Source: Chitinibacter sp. GC72 (GTDB lineage Bacteria; Pseudomonadota; Gammaproteobacteria; Burkholderiales; Chitinibacteraceae). Taken from it: 64,000 nucleotides of DNA. This document shows, in pieces, positions 44,179 to 52,531 of this stretch. The notes under the pieces are model-generated. The model saw only the letters and a list, made by a program, of their open reading frames with translations, did no database searches and was not told the DNA's origin. Location: NCBI RefSeq assembly GCF_009760905.1, contig NZ_VIRW01000003.1, forward strand, positions 234,333 through 298,332, given 5' to 3'. How positions within the stretch are numbered: position 1 is the first letter of the stretch; each line of letters starts with the position of its first letter. The position numbers and the translations under genes are program-made.

Positions 44179-46248
44179 ATGTCACACCAGGACCCTTATC
44201 TCTGGCTTGAATCCAGCGAAACCCCTCAAGTCGCACACTGGATCGCCGGGCAAAACGCACACACCGCACAAAAACTCGATAGCGACCCGCGCTTTGCGCC
44301 CTTGCGCGACGCCATTTTGCGCAATATGCAGGACACGCGGCAAATTCCGCTCTTTTCCGTCCATGACGACGTGCTGTACAACTTTCATCAGGATGCCGCG
44401 CAGCCACGCGGCGTATATCGCGCGACGACGCTGAATGAATACACGCAAGCAGAAACCGGCTGGCAAGTCCTGCTGGATATTGATGCGCTGGCCGAAGTTG
44501 AAGGCTATGACTGGTACCTGGCTGGCGTTGACCACTGCACCTTGCTACCGACACGCTGCCTGGTCAGCCTGAACATCGGCGGTAGCGACGCCTGCGTGAT
44601 TCGCGAATACGACCTAGCGACGCAAAGCTTTGTGAACAACGGTTTTGCCTTTCCCTACGGCAAAAGCCAGGTCAGCTGGCGCGACGCCGATAGCGTTTTT
44701 GTCTGCCCGGCTTGGGATGAAGACCAGATCAGCACTGCAGGCTATTCGCGCGAAGTTGTACTACTGGAGCGCGGGCAAGCGTGGGAAGATGCCGCGTCGA
44801 TGATTGTGTTGCCTCCGCAGATTTTGAAAGTGGTCGCATGGCGTTTTCTCGATGCAGCCGGTGGCGAGGCGATTACACCATTTGATCTGATCGAAGTCGC
44901 ACAGGATTTTTACCGCCGCAGCTATTTTTATCTCAATTCGCTAGAGGGTGGCGAAGCCGAGCCACTGCATTTGCCGTTGCCGACGCGCTGCGTCATCGAA
45001 GCCTACAGCCACGGTGATCTGCTGATCCGGCTGGACACCGCATGGCAATACGAAGGCGAAACTTTCCCTGCAGGCAGCCTGATCGCGCTTGCTTGCGATG
45101 CTGGCGAGCTGGGCAGGGCACAGCTGCTGTTTGCGCCGACTGCAACGCAATCCCCAGCTCAATCAGTCCAAATGCTGGAAGCAACGCTGCATGGCTTGCT
45201 GATTATCATTCTAGATAATGTGACAAGTCGCGTTATCTCAATGCGCTGGAATGACGGTGAAGAGGGCGGAGAATGGCAACAGCTCAGCAATGCCATCCAC
45301 ACCGGCGGGGTGATCGAAATCGTTGCGCAGCCGTGGCGCAGTGATCAGTTTTACTATCTGTACAGCGATTTTCTCACACCTGCCAGCTTGTATTGCCATG
45401 AACTTGGCGACACCCGGCCACCGCAGTTGCTGCGCGCACAACCAGCAGCGTTTGATTCGAGTCATCTGCAAGTCCAGCAATATCACGCCATCAGCAAGGA
45501 TGATACTACCATACCGTATTTCCTTGTAAGTCATTCCCTCATTGATCTAGATGGCAATACCCCGGTACTAATGTATGGCTACGGCGGCTTTGCTGTTCCG
45601 CTGCTGCCGTACTATCTCGATAATCTGGGCGAACACTGGCTGGCACAAGGTGGCGCGTATGTTGTCGCAAATATTCGCGGCGGCGGCGAATTTGGACCGG
45701 CGTGGCACGAAGCCGGGCGGGGCAAAAACCGACAAAACAGCTTTGACGACTTTATCGCGATTGCCGAAGACCTGATCGCGCGCGGCATCACACAACCAAG
45801 CAAGCTCGCAATTCAGGGCGGCAGCAACGGCGGCCTGCTCGTCGCCGCGTGCATGGTGCAAAGGCCGGAGCTATTTGGCGCGGTGGTGTGCGAAGTGCCG
45901 ATTCTGGACATGCTGCGCTTCGACCAGCTCGGCGCTGGTGCAAGCTGGATTGCCGAATATGGCAAGCCGGACGAAGAACACCTTGGGGTATATTCACCGT
46001 ACCAAAATGCAAAGCCAGCTACAGAGCAACACTACCCCAGAGTATTGCTCACCACCTCATTGGAAGACGATCGCGTTCACCCGGCGCACGCCAGAAAAAT
46101 GACCGCGAGGTTGCAGGAACTCGGCCACGATGCACTGTTTTTCGAAAGCCAAAGCGGCGGCCACACTGGGCAAACTCGGCAGCAACACACCGCCGAAGAG
46201 CTAGTGCGAGTGCTGGTGTTTTTGCGGCAGAGTATTTGCGATGTGTAG
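44179..46248 (+). CDS. Prolyl oligopeptidase family serine peptidase (S9)
   Basis: The 689-residue protein has an N-terminal family segment (DPYLWLESSETPQVAHWIAGQN), a beta-propeller, and a C-terminal alpha/beta hydrolase with nucleophile serine in IQGGSNGGLLVAA, aspartate in SLEDDRVHPAHARKM and histidine in SQSGGHTG. It has no signal peptide, so it acts in the cytoplasm on short proline-containing peptides. Two segments match the dispersed palindrome (45512-45567 and 45985-46038) although the protein keeps the normal family length there. The TAG stop lies in the end of a REP-like element. Confidence 0.92.
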   Translation: MSHQDPYLWLESSETPQVAHWIAGQNAHTAQKLDSDPRFAPLRDAILRNMQDTRQIPLFSVHDDVLYNFHQDAAQPRGVYRATTLNEYTQAETGWQVLLDIDALAEVEGYDWYLAGVDHCTLLPTRCLVSLNIGGSDACVIREYDLATQSFVNNGFAFPYGKSQVSWRDADSVFVCPAWDEDQISTAGYSREVVLLERGQAWEDAASMIVLPPQILKVVAWRFLDAAGGEAITPFDLIEVAQDFYRRSYFYLNSLEGGEAEPLHLPLPTRCVIEAYSHGDLLIRLDTAWQYEGETFPAGSLIALACDAGELGRAQLLFAPTATQSPAQSVQMLEATLHGLLIIILDNVTSRVISMRWNDGEEGGEWQQLSNAIHTGGVIEIVAQPWRSDQFYYLYSDFLTPASLYCHELGDTRPPQLLRAQPAAFDSSHLQVQQYHAISKDDTTIPYFLVSHSLIDLDGNTPVLMYGYGGFAVPLLPYYLDNLGEHWLAQGGAYVVANIRGGGEFGPAWHEAGRGKNRQNSFDDFIAIAEDLIARGITQPSKLAIQGGSNGGLLVAACMVQRPELFGAVVCEVPILDMLRFDQLGAGASWIAEYGKPDEEHLGVYSPYQNAKPATEQHYPRVLLTTSLEDDRVHPAHARKMTARLQELGHDALFFESQSGGHTGQTRQQHTAEELVRVLVFLRQSICDV
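45512..45567. repeat. Candidate in-gene copy of the 51-bp palindrome (first in this gene)
   Basis: The right arm CTAGATGGCAATACCCCGG is nearly the same as the right arm of the intergenic copy at 14488. The left arm ACCGTATTTCCTTGTAAG keeps the GTATT-x-CC core, and the spacer is AT-rich. Confidence 0.45.
45985..46038. repeat. Candidate in-gene copy of the 51-bp palindrome (second in this gene)
   Basis: GGGGTATATTCACCGTA starts the unit. Its right arm CTACAGAGCAACACTACCCC equals the consensus CTACAGAGCAATACCCC apart from a 3-base insertion, which keeps the reading frame. Confidence 0.45.
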
Positions 46249-46327
46249 GGCGTATTCGACGCGTAGCGGCAATACGCCGGAAGTGGCGGTCTTATGCGGC
46301 GTAGTGCCGAAGGCGACTACGCCCTAC
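46245..46327. repeat. REP-like doublet with GTAGGGCGTA ends
   Basis: GTAGGGCGTA at 46245-46254 and TACGCCCTAC at 46318-46327 are perfect inverted repeats. Each half also folds alone: GGCGTATT/AATACGCC on the left and GCGTAGT/ACTACGC on the right. The halves are thus two related units in opposite orientation, as in REP doublets. The stop codon of the peptidase gene lies in the first unit. The rest of the 192-bp gap shows nothing else. Confidence 0.75.
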
Positions 46328-46440
46328 GGCGCTGTTCCCTCAATACCACAGGGGTACAGGCGAAAAGAGGAGCAAAAGCAAGAACATCAACACAAAACAG
46401 GCACATTGCTCCAAATTATTTGAACCTAGCTATCGTAACT

Positions 46441-47073
46441 TTACCACCCTCGATATTTGCCATCGATGTGAAAGGCGGCCAAGTCTTCAAAGCCTTGTTC
46501 CAGCAGCGTGGCTAGTGAGTTGTCGGCGGCGCTTTCATCCACCATTTGGCTCAACGCACATTCTAGAACGTTAAATTCATCCTGATGGTAATAAACCTCG
46601 CCAAACTGGCCGTTCTTGTCGAAGTAGAAATAGTAAGCGGCTTCAAGATCTTCCCGGTAAATACCAAAGCATTTGTAGTCTTCGTTCAGGCTGCGCAATG
46701 TGTCTTCATCAAAATACGCCTCAGGATCTAGCTCCTTGCGATCATAAGCCCAAGAGCGGCGGATGGTATCGATCAATCCAAGGCTGTCCGCAGGTAGTTT
46801 TGGCGAGCGATTTACAAGTAAAGACAGTAATTCAGGAGGGCTGAAAATCTCAATGTACGATTCTTCATAATCATTAAACGTGATACCGCCGAGCTGGCGG
46901 TACAACTGTAGTAACTCTGCAGGGATAGGCAGATTGGAAAACCCTTGTAATTGAGCTAATTGCGCCTCAGTGGCGGGGGCAGAGGGATGCAATTGCAACG
47001 ATACAGCCTCATCTTCGCCGAGTTCTGCAACAAGGCGTTGATTGAAATTCTCCAGCATTTCGCTGATTTTCAT
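46441..47073 (-). CDS. SMI1/KNR4 (SUKH) family protein
   Basis: The 210-residue protein has the SUKH pattern: PATEAQLAQLQGFSNLPIPAELLQLYRQLGGITF near the N terminus and an acidic, aromatic-rich second half (CFGIYREDLEAAYYFYFDKNGQFGEVYYHQDEF). SUKH proteins are best known as immunity proteins to polymorphic toxins such as Rhs or CDI C-terminal domains. No toxin gene lies next to it, so it is an orphan immunity gene or a housekeeping SMI1-like protein. ATG at 47073 is preceded by AAAGGTG; a GTG at 47082 is less likely. Confidence 0.75.
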   Translation of the reverse strand: MKISEMLENFNQRLVAELGEDEAVSLQLHPSAPATEAQLAQLQGFSNLPIPAELLQLYRQLGGITFNDYEESYIEIFSPPELLSLLVNRSPKLPADSLGLIDTIRRSWAYDRKELDPEAYFDEDTLRSLNEDYKCFGIYREDLEAAYYFYFDKNGQFGEVYYHQDEFNVLECALSQMVDESAADNSLATLLEQGFEDLAAFHIDGKYRGW

Positions 47074-47214
47074 TGTTTTCACCTTTCAAATAGAAGAGGT
47101 CACCGCTATGACGAGGCTGAATAGTGTAAATTAGCTCTGTGACCCAGTATACCTTACCCAAATAATTCTGACATAAAGATGCCAAATATATTACACAAAA
47201 TCCAATAAAAAAAG

Positions 47215-47366
47215 AAGGTCTGATATCCGCGCTAATAGCCATGCAGTCACCAGCCCCGCATCCCAGCTCACGTCTGCCAACCGCGCAGTACATTCGCCGA
47301 TGCTGACGCAATAAAAGGCGGCAACTTCGTCGTCGGTGTTGTGCGGGGTCACATTGGCGGGCAGCA
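47215..47366 (-). pseudogene. C-terminal fragment of a duplicated NUDIX (DUF4743) gene
   Basis: The fragment encodes ANVTPHNTDDEVAAF and SWDAGLVTAWLLARIS. By hand count it is about 65 percent identical over 46 residues to the last 46 residues of the NUDIX protein encoded at 49003-49821. The catalytic box and the N-terminal domain are gone. It lies on the same strand as the complete gene with trhP between the two. The rest of the 390-bp gap between trhP and the SUKH gene holds a shared terminator and nothing else recognisable. Confidence 0.8.
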
Positions 47367-47419
47367 TGGTAAGTTGGGCTAAGCCTGCGCAGCCCAACAT
47401 TTCCAAACACCCAAAATTG

Positions 47420-47450
47420 AAAAAGGCCATCCAAGCGGATGGCCTTTTTC
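47420..47450. terminator. Bidirectional terminator downstream of trhP
   Basis: AAAAAGGCCATC-caagcg-GATGGCCTTTTT is a long stem with A and T tracts on both sides, 14 bp after the trhP stop. Confidence 0.88.
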
Positions 47451-47463
47451 ATTTAATTAACGA

Positions 47464-48837
47464 TCAAAACAACCTTGCCAGCAAAGCCTTGTCGTACTGC
47501 GATTCAAGCGGAATCTGCACCTGTATGCCATTGCCCGGCGCGACGGTGATTTCTTTACCGTTTTTATCGCGCATAACCTCAATCTTGACTTCGATATTGC
47601 CGCTTGGGTGGATGATTTCCAGCGTGTCGCCGAGTGAGAATTTGTTTTTCACTTCAATCCGCGCCCAGCCATCGGTATTGGCTATGATTTCGCCGACAAA
47701 TTGGCTGCGTTTGGCTTTGGAATGGCCGTCGAGGTAGTTTTGCGCTTCGTGCGTGTAGTGGCGCTGGTAGAAACCGTCGGTGTAGCCGCGATTGGCCAGG
47801 CCATCCAGGTCGGCAAGCAGGGCGGGGTTGAATGGACGGCCAGCAACGGCGTCGTCAATCGCCTGGCGATATACCTGTGCGGTACGGGCGACGTAGTACA
47901 GTGATTTGGTTCGGCCTTCGATTTTCAGCGAATCAACGCCCATTTTGACCAGCCGCTCGATATGCTGCACAGCGCGCAGATCTTTACTGTTCATGATGTA
48001 GGTGCCGTGCTCGTCTTCCATAATCGGCATCAGCTCGCCTGGGCGGTTGCCTTCTTCGATCAGGTAGGTCTTGTCGGCTAACGGGTGGCGCTCGGCTCCG
48101 CCACAAGCCGCGAAGTTCTGGTTGCCCTCGGACATGGCTTTATTGAAGTCGAACTGGATGACTTGGGACCCATTATTTGAATCCAGTCGTTGTACGTCGC
48201 CAGCGTCGTCTTCCACCGTGTCGTGCGTTTTGTAATCCCAGCGGCAGGCGTTGGTGCAGGTGCCTTGGTTCGGGTCGCGGTGGTTGAAATAGCCTGACAG
48301 CAGGCAGCGGCCTGAGTAGGCGATGCACAGCGCGCCGTGGACAAACACTTCCAGCTCCATATCGGGGCAAAGCTGGCGGATTTCTTCGATTTCATCGAGG
48401 CTCAACTCGCGCGACAGAATAACGCGCTCCAGACCGAGCGACTGCCAGAATTTGACGCCAGCGTAGTTCACCGTATTGGCCTGCACCGACAGATGAATCA
48501 CCTGCTCGGGCCACTTTTCGCGCACCATCATAATCAGCCCGGGGTCGGCCATAATCAGCGCGTCGGGCTTCATCGCGATCACCGGCTCCATGTCGGCGAG
48601 GTAGGTTTTTACTTTTGAGTTGTGCGGCAGGATATTACTGGCGACAAAGAATTTTTTGCCACGCGCGTGCGCTTCATCGATGCCGAGCGCGATTTCTTCC
48701 AGACCAAATTCATTATTGCGTGCGCGCAGGCTGTAGCGCGGCTGACCGGCGTAAACGGCGTCGGCGCCAAAATCATAGGCGGCGCGCATCCGCTCTAGCG
48801 TGCCAGCGGGGAGGAGGAGTTCGGGGGCTTTCAGCAT
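47464..48837 (-). CDS. trhP: tRNA 5-hydroxyuridine modification protein (U32 family, YegQ)
   Basis: The 457-residue U32-family protein shows APELLLPAGTLERMRAAYDFGADAVYAG, SVQANTVNYAGVKFW, the cysteine signature GALCIAYSGRCLLSGYFNHRDPNQGTCTNACRW, and the C-terminal beta-barrel domain. In E. coli TrhP (YegQ) acts with prephenate-derived precursors to hydroxylate tRNA U34; the cysteines bind an iron-sulfur cluster. A perfect FNR-type site is centred about 95 bp upstream. It is transcribed toward the NUDIX fragment. Confidence 0.9.
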   Translation of the reverse strand: MLKAPELLLPAGTLERMRAAYDFGADAVYAGQPRYSLRARNNEFGLEEIALGIDEAHARGKKFFVASNILPHNSKVKTYLADMEPVIAMKPDALIMADPGLIMMVREKWPEQVIHLSVQANTVNYAGVKFWQSLGLERVILSRELSLDEIEEIRQLCPDMELEVFVHGALCIAYSGRCLLSGYFNHRDPNQGTCTNACRWDYKTHDTVEDDAGDVQRLDSNNGSQVIQFDFNKAMSEGNQNFAACGGAERHPLADKTYLIEEGNRPGELMPIMEDEHGTYIMNSKDLRAVQHIERLVKMGVDSLKIEGRTKSLYYVARTAQVYRQAIDDAVAGRPFNPALLADLDGLANRGYTDGFYQRHYTHEAQNYLDGHSKAKRSQFVGEIIANTDGWARIEVKNKFSLGDTLEIIHPSGNIEVKIEVMRDKNGKEITVAPGNGIQVQIPLESQYDKALLARLF

Positions 48838-48925
48838 CGTGGTGTGGCTCTGGTGGCAGGTTTATCGTAATGGGCGCGATTTTATCGCCCATCACCCAGC
48901 CAGCCACTGGTGAAACTCCCGGAGT

Positions 48926-48939
48926 TTGATCCAGATCAA
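48926..48939. promoter_or_regulatory. FNR/Anr-type binding site upstream of trhP
   Basis: TTGATCCAGATCAA matches the consensus TTGAT-N4-ATCAA exactly. It lies in the 165-bp gap between the NUDIX stop (49003) and the trhP start (48837). Confidence 0.6.
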
Positions 48940-49002
48940 GTTTTGCCCAAGGCTTCAGACGCGCGGTCGATGCGATGCTTTATCAGTGGTGTGGCTACTG
49001 GG

Positions 49003-49821
49003 CTAGGTGCTTGCCAATCGAGCCAGTAGCCGCGCAGTCACCAGCCCGGCATCCCAGGTCATTTCCGGCAGCCGCGCGGCACACTCGGCCACGCTGACGC
49101 GATGAAAGGCGGCGACTTCGCCGTCGGTATTGCGCGGAATCACCTCGGCAGGCAGTTGCAAATCGTAGCAATACAAAATCTCGTCGTGCGTGCCGTCGAT
49201 CTCATTGCGCGTGCTGCGGATTTGCTCGATATAGACTGCTTGCTGTGCAATGTGCTGGCTAATTCCAGCTTCCTCGGCCAGCTCGCGAATGACACATTGC
49301 GCGGGTGTTTCATTATGGGGTATGCCGCCAGCAGCCAGATTATCCAAGCAGTTGGGGTCTATACCCTTGGTTGCTGCGCGTTGCCCCAACCAGATCTGGG
49401 GCAATCCGGCGCGATCCGTTAGGCCATTGATGTGCACCGCCTGGCTGCACAGACCAAAGCGGCGAAACGCACCACGCTCCAGCGTAAACAGCGTGTTCGC
49501 CGTGTCTATTCCAAATGCGCCGCATTCTACGTGCGGATGCACCGCATACAGCTCATCACGCCAGACGCGGATTTCGCCCAGCTCGCGCAAATGCAGCGCG
49601 GCAGCATTCATCAGTGTTTGCAGTGCATGAGGCGGCAGTTGCAGCGTGATGGTATGCGCCGCAATCGCAAAGCGGGCGTCAAATTGCTGCAAAATCTGCG
49701 CAATACGTGGCTCCAGCCAGCCGATTTGCTGCTGATCCACCATCAGCCGCAGCAGATGGCGCGAATCAAACTGGGGCTGGCTGCGCAGATAGCTGGCAAT
49801 CAGAGGTGGGTTGGCTGACAT
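49003..49821 (-). CDS. NUDIX hydrolase with DUF4743 N-terminal domain
   Basis: The 272-residue protein has an N-terminal DUF4743 domain and a C-terminal NUDIX fold with an intact box, G-x5-E-x7-REL-x-EE-x-G (GGIPHNETPAQ followed by RELAEEAGI). Relatives include the NUDIX partners of thiamine pyrophosphokinase that act on damaged thiamine diphosphate or on nucleoside diphosphate substrates; the substrate here is unproven. A C-terminal fragment duplicate lies 1.6 kb away, and a candidate palindromic repeat copy lies just before the box (49317-49368). Confidence 0.9.
   Translation of the reverse strand: MSANPPLIASYLRSQPQFDSRHLLRLMVDQQQIGWLEPRIAQILQQFDARFAIAAHTITLQLPPHALQTLMNAAALHLRELGEIRVWRDELYAVHPHVECGAFGIDTANTLFTLERGAFRRFGLCSQAVHINGLTDRAGLPQIWLGQRAATKGIDPNCLDNLAAGGIPHNETPAQCVIRELAEEAGISQHIAQQAVYIEQIRSTRNEIDGTHDEILYCYDLQLPAEVIPRNTDGEVAAFHRVSVAECAARLPEMTWDAGLVTARLLARLAST
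49317..49368. repeat. Candidate in-gene copy of the 51-bp palindrome
   Basis: GGGGTATGCC at 49317-49326 and GGTCTATACCC at 49356-49366 keep the family's outer GGGTAT/ATACCC arms at a spacing of 50 bp. The inner arms are not conserved, so this is the weakest in-gene member listed. Confidence 0.3.
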
Positions 49822-49860
49822 ATCCGAAACCTGTGGCGGGTAAGTGATTAAAAATAGCCG

Positions 49861-49893
49861 TAAGGCGAAGCAGGGCGTATTCGTTTTGGCCTT
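49861..49893. repeat. Partial REP-like unit upstream of fumarase
   Basis: AGGCGAA pairs with TTCGCCT around GCAGGGCGTATTCG, which resembles the start of the unit at 46245. Only one unit is present, in the 159-bp gap between the divergent NUDIX and fumarase genes. Confidence 0.45.
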
Positions 49894-49980
49894 CGCCTGC
49901 GCGATTTTGCTGCGATTGGCGCTGTTGATTGCGCGCGCTTGTTGCTACAATCGCGCCACTACACCGATGGAGCCTACACG

Positions 49981-51501
49981 ATGAGCAAGATTCGCCAAGA
50001 CGATCTGATCGCCAGTATCGCAGATAGCCTGCAATACATCAGCTATTACCACCCGAAAGATTATATCCAGGCCTTGGGCCGCGCTTACGAGCTGGAAGAA
50101 AGCCCCGCCGCCAAAGACGCGATTGCGCAAATTCTGACCAATAGCCGCATGTGTGCCGAAGGCCATCGCCCGATTTGCCAAGACACCGGCATCGTAACGG
50201 TGTTCGTACGCGTAGGTATGGATGTGCAGTGGGAAGGCGCGACCATGAGCGTGACCGATATGATTAATGAAGGCGTGCGCCGCGCTTATCTGCACCCAGA
50301 TAACAAATTGCGCGCATCCATCTTGATGGACCCAGCCGGTGGTCGTAAAAACACCAAAGACAACACGCCTGCGGTGATTCATTACGAAATCGTACCGGGC
50401 TGTACGGTTGATATCGACATCGCTGCCAAGGGCGGCGGTTCGGAAAACAAATCGAAATTTGTCATGCTCAACCCGTCTGATTCGATTGTTGACTGGGTCA
50501 TTAAAACTGTTCCGACGATGGGCGCGGGCTGGTGTCCGCCGGGCATGCTGGGCATCGGTATCGGCGGCACGGCCGAAAAAGCGATGGTGATGGCCAAAGA
50601 AGCGTTGATGGAAGAAATCGATATTCACGAGCTGATCGCGCGCGGCCCGCAAAACCGCGTTGAAGAGCTGCGTATCGAGCTGTACGAAAAAGTGAACGCC
50701 CTCGGCATTGGCGCGCAAGGCCTGGGCGGCCTGGCGACGGTGCTCGACGTGAAGATCAAGGATTACCCAACGCACGCCGCCAGCTTGCCAGTGGCGATGA
50801 TTCCAAACTGCGCGGCGACGCGCCATGTGCATTTCACACTCGACGGCTCAGGCCCGGCCGAGCTGGAAGTGCCAAAACTCGAAGATTGGCCGGATGTGCA
50901 CTGGCACGCGTCGGAATCATCACTGCGCGTTGACCTTAACACCGTGACACGCGAAGACGTGGCAACGTGGAAACCGGGGCAAACGCTGCTCTTGAACGGC
51001 AAAATGCTGACCGGCCGCGATGCAGCGCACAAACGCATGGTTGAAATGCTAAACAAAGGCGAAAAACTGCCGGTTGATTTTGCTGGGCGCTTTATTTACT
51101 ACGTCGGCCCGGTCGATGCCGTGCGCGATGAAGTGATCGGACCAGCTGGCCCGACCACCGCAACACGGATGGATAAGTTTACCGAACAAGTACTCGCCGA
51201 AACGGGTCTCTTAGGCATGATCGGTAAGGCTGAGCGCGGCCCGGCGGGTCTGGATGCGATCAAGAAGCATAAATCGGTGTATCTGATGGCTGTCGGGGGC
51301 GCTGCCTATCTGGTGTCCAAAGCAATCAAAGCCAGCCGCGTGGTGGGTTTTGAAGACCTGGGTATGGAAGGCATTTACGAATTCGACGTGGTTGATATGC
51401 CGGTAACGGTGGCCGTTGATAGCAATGGCACCTCGGTTCACGCGACCGCGCCGAAAGAGTGGCAGGCCAAAATCGGGAAGATTCCGGTTTCCAGCATTTA
51501 A
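49981..51501 (+). CDS. fumA: Fumarate hydratase, class I
   Basis: The 506-residue [4Fe-4S] enzyme converts fumarate and malate in the TCA cycle. It shows the cluster cysteine segment RPICQDTGIVTVFV, the GGSENKSKF region, GWCPPGMLGIGIGGTAEKAM, the swivel domain with LTGRDAAHKRMVEML, and GPTTATRMDKFTEQVL. The ATG at 49981 is preceded by GGAG at a good distance. Length and motifs match the single-chain FumA/FumB type. A terminator follows. Confidence 0.95.
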   Translation: MSKIRQDDLIASIADSLQYISYYHPKDYIQALGRAYELEESPAAKDAIAQILTNSRMCAEGHRPICQDTGIVTVFVRVGMDVQWEGATMSVTDMINEGVRRAYLHPDNKLRASILMDPAGGRKNTKDNTPAVIHYEIVPGCTVDIDIAAKGGGSENKSKFVMLNPSDSIVDWVIKTVPTMGAGWCPPGMLGIGIGGTAEKAMVMAKEALMEEIDIHELIARGPQNRVEELRIELYEKVNALGIGAQGLGGLATVLDVKIKDYPTHAASLPVAMIPNCAATRHVHFTLDGSGPAELEVPKLEDWPDVHWHASESSLRVDLNTVTREDVATWKPGQTLLLNGKMLTGRDAAHKRMVEMLNKGEKLPVDFAGRFIYYVGPVDAVRDEVIGPAGPTTATRMDKFTEQVLAETGLLGMIGKAERGPAGLDAIKKHKSVYLMAVGGAAYLVSKAIKASRVVGFEDLGMEGIYEFDVVDMPVTVAVDSNGTSVHATAPKEWQAKIGKIPVSSI

Positions 51502-51510
51502 TCTCGTCCA

Positions 51511-51536
51511 AGCCCAACCGTGTGTTGGGCTTTTTA
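51511..51536 (+). terminator. Rho-independent terminator after fumarase
   Basis: AGCCCAAC-cgtgt-GTTGGGCT is followed by TTTTATT, 10 bp after the fumarase stop. Confidence 0.9.
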
Positions 51537-51558
51537 TTGTTATCTACACGGTTTGTTC

Positions 51559-52326
51559 ATGTTCAAGAAAATTCGCGTTCTGGTTTTGGTCATGATTTTG
51601 GCCTGGGTGGCACTGGACGCCATGCGCACCGAAAATAAAGCGCAAGCCTGGGAAACCAGCCAGTATATCTACCTACATCCTGTTGTTGCTGGGCTGGATG
51701 AAGATACCCTGCAATACATCAAGACACAAAACACCGAACAGTGGCAAGACATCGAGCAGTTTTTCAAGCGTGAAGGTGAAAGCTATGCCCTGAAACTTAG
51801 CAGCCCAGTGCGCGTATTCTGGGGCGAGCCGATCAAGGTGGCGCCGCCGCAACTCGCAGCGGGCGGCTCAACGCTCAATATCATGCTATGGAGTTTGCAG
51901 CTGCGCTGGTGGGCTTGGCGACACACCCCGGATAGCCGCGTCAAACCCGATGCGCGAATTTATATGATCTATCACCCGGCAGAAAATGGAGTGGTACTGC
52001 CACACTCGGTGGGCATTGCCAAAGCGCGGCTGGGTCTGGCGCATCTGTTTGCCAGCGAGAAAATGCACGGTAGCAATCAGGTGGTGGTCACGCACGAATT
52101 GCTGCATATCTACGGCGCAAATGATCATTATGATCCGGCCAATAATCAGCCGCTGTTTCCGCAAGGCTTTGCCGAGCCGGATCTCGAACCGCGCTTTCCG
52201 CAACAATGGGCAGAAATTATGGCCGGGCGGATTCCACTGGACGAGAGCAGGGCGGCAATGCCCAGATCATTGACCGATGTGATAATGGGGCCAGATACGG
52301 CCAAAGCGATTGGCTGGGCAAATTAA
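51559..52326 (+). CDS. Putative membrane-anchored zinc metalloprotease-like protein
   Basis: I do not recognise a named family. The 255-residue product starts with one hydrophobic segment (IRVLVLVMILAWVALDAM), probably a signal anchor. It contains an extended zincin-like motif HELLHIYGANDHYD near residue 180, with HExxH and a third candidate ligand downstream. The conserved-looking C terminus (SLTDVIMGPDTAKAIGWAN) resembles the DIM-type segment after metalloprotease active sites. The catalytic glutamate is present, so it may be an active periplasmic peptidase. No operon partner is evident. The following 213 bp to the Rieske gene hold a TTTTAGGC/GCCTAAAA hairpin and a GC-rich palindrome. Confidence 0.6.
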   Translation: MFKKIRVLVLVMILAWVALDAMRTENKAQAWETSQYIYLHPVVAGLDEDTLQYIKTQNTEQWQDIEQFFKREGESYALKLSSPVRVFWGEPIKVAPPQLAAGGSTLNIMLWSLQLRWWAWRHTPDSRVKPDARIYMIYHPAENGVVLPHSVGIAKARLGLAHLFASEKMHGSNQVVVTHELLHIYGANDHYDPANNQPLFPQGFAEPDLEPRFPQQWAEIMAGRIPLDESRAAMPRSLTDVIMGPDTAKAIGWAN

Positions 52327-52531
52327 ACGTCGGCGAGCTTTGGATTTATTCTAAGTCATTCAAAATATTGGGTTTTTAGGCCGAATATTGCCTAAAAGCG
52401 GCCGCTCTGCAATAATGTGCGGCTTTTTCGGGTCAGCCCTTGGGCTGGCAATTTTAGTTTTGATGGCTTGCCCACCCATCGTTGCGTGGTTTTTTACGTG
52501 CAAAGTGGCAAGACCTTCTAGCCCAGGGGGT

